Shown here piece after piece: positions 27,501 to 36,500 of a DNA stretch of 64,000 nt. A program made the position numbers and the translations under genes. Positions within the stretch are counted from its first letter, which is position 1; the number at the start of each line of letters is the position of its first letter. Below the pieces are notes generated by a model. It had not been told where the DNA came from. It made no database searches and worked only from the letters and a program-made list of their open reading frames with translations. The stretch covers positions 31,186,001 through 31,250,000 of the forward strand of contig OZ020244.1 of NCBI GenBank assembly GCA_963971285.1, in the 5' to 3' direction. The stretch comes from Astropecten irregularis (taxonomy: Eukaryota; Echinodermata; Asteroidea; Paxillosida; Astropectinidae).

Positions 27501-30500
27501 AGGGCTGGATAGCTCAGAGTGTTGGTACTGTATTTTGGAGGTTGCTGGCTAGAATACCGCTTCAGTATATTTTTCTTTGTTGACTTTTCAAAATAGAATT
27601 AACATTGAATTTTTTCCAGTTTTGCCTCCATCGAGCTGCCTACCCCTGCACGGACAGTCGGTACTCGGTTTAGCTGGTGGCAGCCCAGTCACCCGGGGGC
27701 TAACCAAGCAGACTGGGCCATTGACAACGTCCTCATAGGTGGTTCGTCTGTTGATCTTCCCACCAACATGGCCGATGACTTTGACTCGGGCCGGCCAGCT
27801 GACCAGTGGCTGTTCCTGGACAATGCGGCCGTGTTGCCGTACTGCGCTGAGACGGACTTGGGGGCGGGGTCCAACGGCGTGTCGTACTGGGCGGAGGAGA
27901 GTCTATCATTGGTGGGCGGGGTGGAGGAAGAGGAAGGGACTGCTATCACTACGGTGGACCTTCAGCTGCAACAGGGAACCGTCTTAGAGTTCAAGGTATT
28001 CACAACCCAGAGATTCCATTGTATAACTATGCATGATGCACAGAAATCATTAATATAAGAAGAAAACTTTGGTGGATGAGAAAGCCCTTATCATTTGTAC
28101 ATCCTTCAGATTTTTGTTTTTCAAGTTGTGCCAGGTTCTACACATCGTATGTATCATGAGTTTAATTCAGTTCAATTCAAGAGGAGTATTTTTTCACATT
28201 ATTGTCCAATGAGATATAAAGATCATATAACACAGTATTAAATGAAAAAAAAAAATATATGTGAAAAGCTGCTGCAAACAGCTTGGCCTTCTGAGATCCT
28301 GATACGCCAAAATAATGCCACCCTGTATCGCATATACCCTTGTCTGTCCGTACTGCGCACCCCGTATCACATACCGCGATACCGTTCAATCGTACGTACG
28401 ATTTCGTCATCGTTGCTTGCCTATACTGACCGGTTTTGTCATCCGGTCAGCTCAGCACGTCAGACAGTTGATCTCGTGTTCGTTGCGTGCCTAGCTGACC
28501 GGTTTCATCATCCAGTCAGCTCAGCACGCCAGACGGTTGATCTCGTGTTCGTTGCGTGCCTAGCTGACTGGTTTTGTCATTCGGCCAGCTCGGCACGCCA
28601 GACAGTTGAGCTCGTGTTTGTTGCATGCCTAGCTGAACGGTTTCATCATCCGGTGAGCTCGGCAAGCCAGACAGTTGAGCTCGTGTTCGTTGCGTGCCTA
28701 GCTGACCGGTTTCGTCATCCGGTCAGCTCGGCATGCCAGACAGTTGAGCTTGTGTTCGTTGCATGCCTAGCTGACTGGTTTCGTCATCCGGTCAGCTCGG
28801 CATGCCAGACAGTTGAGCTTGTGTTCGTTGCATGCCTAGCTGACTGGTTTCGTCATCCGGTCAGCTCGGCATGCCAGACAGTTGAGCTTGTGTTCGTTGC
28901 ATGCCTAGCTGACCAGTTTCATCATCCGGTCAGCTCGAAAGGGCAGACAGTTGAGCTTGTGGCACCGGGTTTATTGTTTTACTTTTTGTGTCTCTTGATA
29001 TTCAACCGAGACAATTATTTCATCATTCGTAAAACTTTTTTTTCTTCCCTCAGATAAGCACTGGCTGCAATGCATCATGGGACGTCCCTTTCAACCCCGT
29101 ACACCTTGTCTTCTCAACGGACCATGGTGTCACCTGGTCACGGCTCACCAAGCAGTGCCTGCTATCAGACCCACAATGCAACGGTGTCGTGACCCCGCCC
29201 AGTTCCTACTACAGTTACCAGGGATGGCGACGCGTTGTGATTCCGTTGCCAGAGGGCGCTATTTCAGGGTGAGCTAGATAATACGCGACGAATGGTGTTG
29301 ACGTTATGGTTGATTGTTGGATTTTTGTAAATTTCGTCGAAATGTTATTTTTCTTTTGGGGCCCAATTTCACGGCTCTGTTTATTACCGTAATTGTAGAT
29401 TTGGTACTTAAAGGTAGTATCACACTTTTTGTCAAAGAAATACAGATTCATGGGCAAAAATATCAAGGAAGATACAGTAACAGTCATCTGTGAAAATTTC
29501 AGTCCCATACTGTGGCCCATTTTTTTGAGAAAACAGTGAAAATGCCCACAGTATTTCTCTTTTATTTTTGATCTTTTAAAACAACAAAAAGATTTTCGGT
29601 TGTTGTTTTACTAATTTCTGGATAAATACACCATTTCAGGTAGTCTTGGTCCACGACTATGTTATTACCGTACTCGAACGTACGAACCGATTATCCGCAC
29701 TGACACGCACGTACGTACACCCATTCGTAAAGGCCTTCGATAACATAGTCTTGGGAGTCGTGTAAGGGCTGTGAGTTGCGCGCGCACCTCGTTAGTATAA
29801 TGTATGTAGCGCGCTACTTCGTCACCATGGCGCACTGTTGAATATGTATGATATATAAGAATGACGCTGGTCATATATGGTCATTCCCCTTAGGCAAAAC
29901 ATGAACTTCGAGGCCTGCGGTCAGCTCCCATGGCAACGCCCGGGTCAAACAATGCAGAGATCGCTGCAATCCCACGGCCGACCTGTGGGTATTGATATGC
30001 ATGCGGTGTACAGGTGTATGTACCATCATGGAGGTAGGAAAACATTTTCCTACCTCCATGGTACCATGCACGTTGTATCATCTATTTCTACCTCCATGGT
30101 TGTATACAGTGTGAATTATCAAAGAGCTACAAATTATGAACAGTGTAAATGTTTTTATTTATAGGCCTACATGCCTACATGTAACTTAAAATGGAGTGTT
30201 TCACTGTAGGCCTCAGGCTAAATAATACTTAAATAGCACGTTTAAAACTCCTTTCTTCGTGTTTGTTTTTACCAAATGCAATGGAATTATAGTATTACAA
30301 GGTACAATAATTCAGCAATCGTGGATTTCTACATTATGTTGTAAATTAGCCACTGAAATACACAGTCATATATCTCCCCAACTTTCGCCCAGTCACATCG
30401 TCGAAATGTTAACCAAAAGGCACGTATACAGTACCATACTATTGTAACTGTACCAAATATTGTGTAACTTCACGGGGTGCCTTGTTTACGTGTATGCACG

Positions 30501-33500
30501 TGCGTGACCAGAAAATGGGCAGCGCCCGACTTTAGATGCAACGCATGCGCAGTGTGTTTCCCCCCGATTTCGGGGGCAGATTTTACACGATTCCCAAGAC
30601 TGTATTAGTGACAGGTCCGTGCGTACGTGTGTGCGGATTACCTGTACGTACACACGTATGGTCAGTGCGGTTCGAGTATCCACACCAATACAGTCTTGAA
30701 CCAAGACTACATTTCAGGCAGAAAAATGTTAATGGTATGTTTCTACCAGCACCATCTCCATACCCTGTAAGTTATACGTAAATCTGTGAATATTTCTGTT
30801 TTGGTTTCTTACCAAAGTATGATACTACCTTTAATATGCTTACAGAAGCAGAGAATGAATTTTTTGCACTTTTGGGATTATACTCTACACACACAAAAAC
30901 AATATAACTGGATCAAAAATTCAATTTCATGCAATATTTTCACCAGACTTGTATGTTTTGTGTCATCTTGTCAGAAATCATACAATGTGATTAATGTTTT
31001 CTTTCTGTAAATACCAAATAAAATGGCCATGATACGTCTAATTAATACAATGTTTGTTTGGTTGGTTGGACAGGAGTACCCGTTTCCGCTGGTTCCAACT
31101 GGTCTTGCCTGGTACCCTGCCCCAGCGCTGGGCACTGGACGACGTCTCTGTCGGCCCAGGCTGCCCGCTGATGTGCAGCGGCCACGGATCCTGCCAGCAC
31201 CCACGATGCATCTGCGACACTGGATTTGACGGCGATGCCTGCGACCAAAGCCTAGGTATCCGGGTACGTATGTCAAACTTGATTTTCAAACTTGAAAAGA
31301 GCAATTAGAGCAAAGTGTCCTGCTCAGGAACACAAGCACTCTGATGCCAATGACCGGTCTGGTCCCCACAGTCCTGCATGGCCTGTAGAATTATCCATAC
31401 GATCTTTAGTTGGTGCGCCAGACCATTCCTCAGCACAAACTTATCCATACATCAATGGGAGACCGCGGTCTTCAAGTCAACAGCACACGCACACGCACAC
31501 ACACGCGTACGCCTGCACAAAACAACGCGCGCATGCTCACAATTGCGTGCGTGTGTGCTGTTGACTTCAAAACTGGTTCTCTAAAGTCTCCCATTGAGCA
31601 GACAAAGCTCAGAGACTTTCTGTGTCATCTGGGATTCTGGAATATATTTCGGGACCGTTCTCTGTCATTTCAGGATAGCCTAAAGGAGACCTTCCCCAGC
31701 CCGAACGTGGACCTGACCGCGTGGGACTTAGTCCAAGGAGGCCACATCACAATGACCCAAGATGCAAGCTGCGGCACGGTCAGTGAAGGATGGTCACTCT
31801 ACTTCAGTGGTAGTGGCTTCCGTACGGCCGCGACCGTGGACCTGGACCTGCGAGATGCCAGGTGAGAATGGGAGACTTTTGAGAACCGGTCTTCAAGTCA
31901 ACAGCGCACATGCACGCACAACAGCGCACGCGCAAAACAACGCTCGCATGCTCACAATTGCGTGCGTGTGCGCTGGAAGACCGGTTCTCAAAAGTCTCCC
32001 ATTAGGCAGAGTTGATGGAAGAAAGTTCACTCTGTCCGATCTCCCCAAGCTCTACCATCTGTCTGTATACCACTACAAAAATTAGCCACTGTCAATGAAA
32101 ATTGCATTATCATGGTACCACCATGTTCTAACACTGAAAGCTGACGAACTTGTCATTTCCAGCTTCGTGCAGTACCACATCGTGATAGGTAGTGAGCGAG
32201 ATATCCCATCATGCCTCAGTCCATCCTCCCGGTCAGAGAGCGTCTATCTTCAGTATTCCACAGACGGTGGTAAGATTGACATCTGTCATTGTTTCAGAGT
32301 TCAAAGTCAGGAATGCTCCAATTCTATCACTATTTTGCAGGAAATATCTTGAAACATTTTTGTAAAGGTGCTTTCATTTGTCATACCTGTTTCTTCACTG
32401 AATTCGGTAATAGGGCAACAGTGTTTATGGAAAAAAGCTATGCTAGGGCGATAGACCACATGAGGAAGACAAATTTGTGTCACCCTAATATTTTTTTCTC
32501 AAAAACTAGGAAGAATCTGCTGTCAGGAAATTGTTTGGTTTTTTCGTTTAATCCTGGTAGTCCAAAACTGTTGTCTATAAAGTTTGGTTCTGCTGGGTTT
32601 CCTAAAAAGAGAAAAAAAGACAAAAAAGTTTATTTTGTTGGGTTTTTTGTGCACAAGTCTACAGGACTGTCATCTTTTCATGCAGAATTATAATTTGTTA
32701 ATCCCCCACCCCCAGCACCACACTTTCCCACCCTTTTGTAGTCTGTTACCTGTGATCTTGCCTATCTGATCCCCACCCTTTGTCTGACCTATCTTACCCA
32801 CCCTGACTATCATACCACCCCTTCCCTTTGTCCATATCCTCTGACCCATTTTTGTATGCTTCTTCCACTTGCATGTTCGTGTAGTTCGTCATATAGCCTT
32901 TGAGAAAGATCCTGCTAGGATCGAAACGCGTCAGGCCCTTCTAACTTTAAGCAATTGATATATTTCAAGTCATTTTGGCTGATGAGCAGTTTGCAGCAGT
33001 TTATTACTTGTATTGACAGAATTCTAATTTGTTGCACTCATGTACCACGCCTTGTATCTTGTGATGCTACATAGGCATAACTTGGATCCTGTTGTCTGAG
33101 CTGTACTACGAGCGCTACACCACACCTCAGAGTGACTACTTGTCCCTACCCCTAGCTGCCCGTACCCAGGCCACTAGGCTACGATGGTGGCAACCGGTCG
33201 GGCAAACTGGCCAGCAGTTGCAGCAGAGAGCACAGTGGGCCCTGGATGATGTTTACATCGGTGAGGAAAATCAGCTTGTTGGAGGATCTCTCGCAGTTTG
33301 GTCTTATTTGACAGCACTGCACTAAGAGCTTATATACAGGATGTCCCCCCAAAAAACACTTTGTGTCGAGAACTATTATATGAAAATTCAACTGTTTATC
33401 ACTTCAAGATTCAGATATGTGATACAGCCATGTTTTGGCTATCACCATGTAGAATATGAGCAAAATTTGACTGAAATTGAGGGGAAAAACTAAGACTGAA

Positions 33501-36500
33501 TTTAATACCCAACCTCAAAACCCAATTTTTATCTTTCTTTCAATACGCATTACATGTATGTGTGCATTGACCACTTTTCATTTTCCACTTTCATAGACCT
33601 GCTTAAGCATCAAAAACCTTGGTGAATAAAATCAGTATGCCAGCCAAAACTCATTGTGAATGAGTCATGCTCGGCAAACAATGGCCGAGTACAAATCAAA
33701 AGCAGTAAACATCACTTGAAAATGTGGTTGGTAATCCTATTTGATCAGACTTTTCAGGCTTAAGCAAATTTCATAGCAGCTCTATGAAATTGGCCCCTAG
33801 TCTAGGCCTTGGTGACCCAGCCTTCTTTTTCCTCTCACCCAGGTGGCTCTGAAATCAACCCCAATCACTTCTCCGAGTCCTTTGATGACGTCGGTCGGTC
33901 CGATAGCCTGTGGGAGTTCTACCCGTACGGTAGAGTGCAGGACGGTGCCTGCCTGAATGCTAATAGTGCCCTCTTCTGGGCTAATGAGCGTTACAGCCAG
34001 CGTGACAACGTAGCTGTCACACGTCAGCTCATCGTGGATAGAGACTACATGCTTCAGTTTAAGGTTAGACTTTAACCGAAGCTGTCCCTTCATTTTTCTT
34101 CCCACTCTTTGTTTTTATTTTCAACATGAAATGAACATTTCCAGAGTCCAATTTGCAATCGAAATTTGTTATTTCTTCAGTGCTGTCCCAACGCCAGACA
34201 AAAAAAAAACCTGGAAACAAAACAATCAAATCATCCAATAACCACATGGGAAAACTGAATGGATTAGTTTTCTATATGAAAGTCGGTGAAGGGTGAATAA
34301 AAAAAATTGACTAGAGTGGAGTTTGAACCTGGGACTCCTAAAATACTGTACCGGTATCCATGCAGCTGCATCCTCTTTGAATGATCCCCCATGTACCATA
34401 CTGTTTCTCAGGTTGCAGTATTGCTAATGCTGCTTGTATCTTGAATGATCCTTGGGATATAGCGGTATGTGAGTGGTTTCATGGCTTCCGTCTGCCAAAC
34501 GAACAAAGATAATTGACTATTAGGCAACAAAGGGCTGGATAGCTCAGTTGGTACAGCACTGGTACGGTATTCCAGGGGTCACAGATTCTAATCCCGCTCC
34601 AGTCAATTTCATTGTCTGTTCATCTTTCATTGACTTAAAAAAACAAAACAAATCAAAACAAACAAATCTGCCAGTGGAGCTCTGTGTTGCAGTTTTGGGG
34701 TTTACTTTTTGGTTGGTTTAAATTTGTAATTGTTGTCTTCCTCTTTCAAGATTGGTGTAGGTTGCCAGTCGGTTCCCAAGTCCTGTATACTGGACTTCCC
34801 AGTCCATTTAGACTACCGGACCAACCCCACCTCCAACTGGACGATACTCAAGCCCAGGTGCCTGCCGGATGACGTTGACGTGACGCGGTGTGACCCCAGG
34901 CAGTTTGATGAGGGCAGCACCTACACTGCCAACGAGTTCAGTGCCTGGAGGAGGATGGTCTATGCTCTGCCTCCTGAGACTGTGTCTAGGTACGGTACCT
35001 CGATCTGTCCTTCCCGGGATGACATGAGCTTAAAACTTGGAGGATATTTCCCTTCTAAGGATGTCTATCCATCTTGGACCATGTCATCTTTCTGACCAGC
35101 TGTCTATTATGATGACCCATCTTATTCCTATCTTGCACTGTATCTAAAACTGTAACTTCTTCTCATCATCTTTCCATAAAAGGTTTCATCAGGGTTTCGA
35201 GCTACAGTGCCTGGGCGCTTTTGAGGAATCCTTGGTTTAATTTCCAGAAATAAGAAATGCAGTGTAGAATACAGTAGTAATAATATTGATTTTCCCGGTC
35301 ATTTTCGGCAAATGAGCGGCCAATTTCATTTTCATGCGTGATTTTGCCTCTTCGGTTGAAACCATCACTCGATTTCACTTTGATGCATCCGTATATATAG
35401 CATTGCATTCATTTAAATTTGACAGTCATTAAGTTTAGCCATGCAAAATCGGCATTCAATTTAGCACGCTGCCAAAAGCCATTGCGAATTTGAATGCTGT
35501 TCGAATGGAATTTTAAATTTAAAGACGATTCTTTTCTTTTGTCTGATTTTGCACATGAAGTGAAATCGAATGACTATTTTGAGGTACCTTGCAGTTTCAC
35601 GCAAAATGGAATGACGCGGCACTGAAATTGTCCACTCATTTGCCGACAATGACCGGAAAAACCACTAGATACAGTGTACCGTAATCAAATTTGTGAAATA
35701 TAATTACATAGAGTATCAAATTAGTCTGAGGTATTCAAACTTGACTTTGTCTGGTCAGTTCCACTCAGTTCCGATGGATTCAGCATTCGGCCAGTAGACT
35801 GGCTCCGGTCTGGTCCCTAGACGATGTGTACATCGGAGTCAGATGTCCCAGTCTTTGTCGAGGTCACGGCAGCTGTGGTCCAGACGGACGGTGCCAGTGT
35901 GATCCTGGATTCATAGGTATGTCCACAGGAATCTCACATCTGTGTCAGAGCTGTATGTTTGGTATATAGCAGTGTTTTAGTGGCATTCCACTTTGATCTG
36001 CATTTTGAAAAATAAGGAAAATTGCTCTTTTAAAAGCATCTTCTCAATCCTGTGTTGTTTCAGTGCCGTCTGTGTTCCTATACACAATGTCCGATTCATC
36101 CACCTAAAACATTTCCACGATCTCCCCACAGGTCGTGAGTGCATCCCTAGACGACCCATGCCACGCCATCTGAATGACAACTTTGAAGGGGGCATCTCGG
36201 AGCGGACCTGGGCACAGGTCATGGGCGGCCAGCTGGGCATGGGGTGCGGCTCCCTGGTGCCCCACGCCCACGGCAAATCCTTGTATTTCAGTGGCTGTGG
36301 GAGGAGAGAGGCAGTTACCGTGGAGCTGGATACCAGTCAGGCCAGGTATGTAAAGACCTAGCCATGGATCGATGAATTAATTCCCCAACATTGCCGACAG
36401 CACTTAATTAGACTGCACAAGCATTCTGGATGACAATTCTAAAACCTTAGATCTTTACAGAAACTTTCCTGTCACCTAAAGACATTTTGGCTCATGTTGC

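Noticed and set aside
28242..29057. 271-codon open frame with 23-residue repeats
   Set aside because: It is explained by a 69-bp minisatellite whose unit is divisible by three. There is no homology or splice support.
31862..32003. Idea that the MITE at exon 25 creates a new exon
   Set aside because: The joined phases of exons 25 and 26 are complete without it, and its palindrome carries no supported splice pair.
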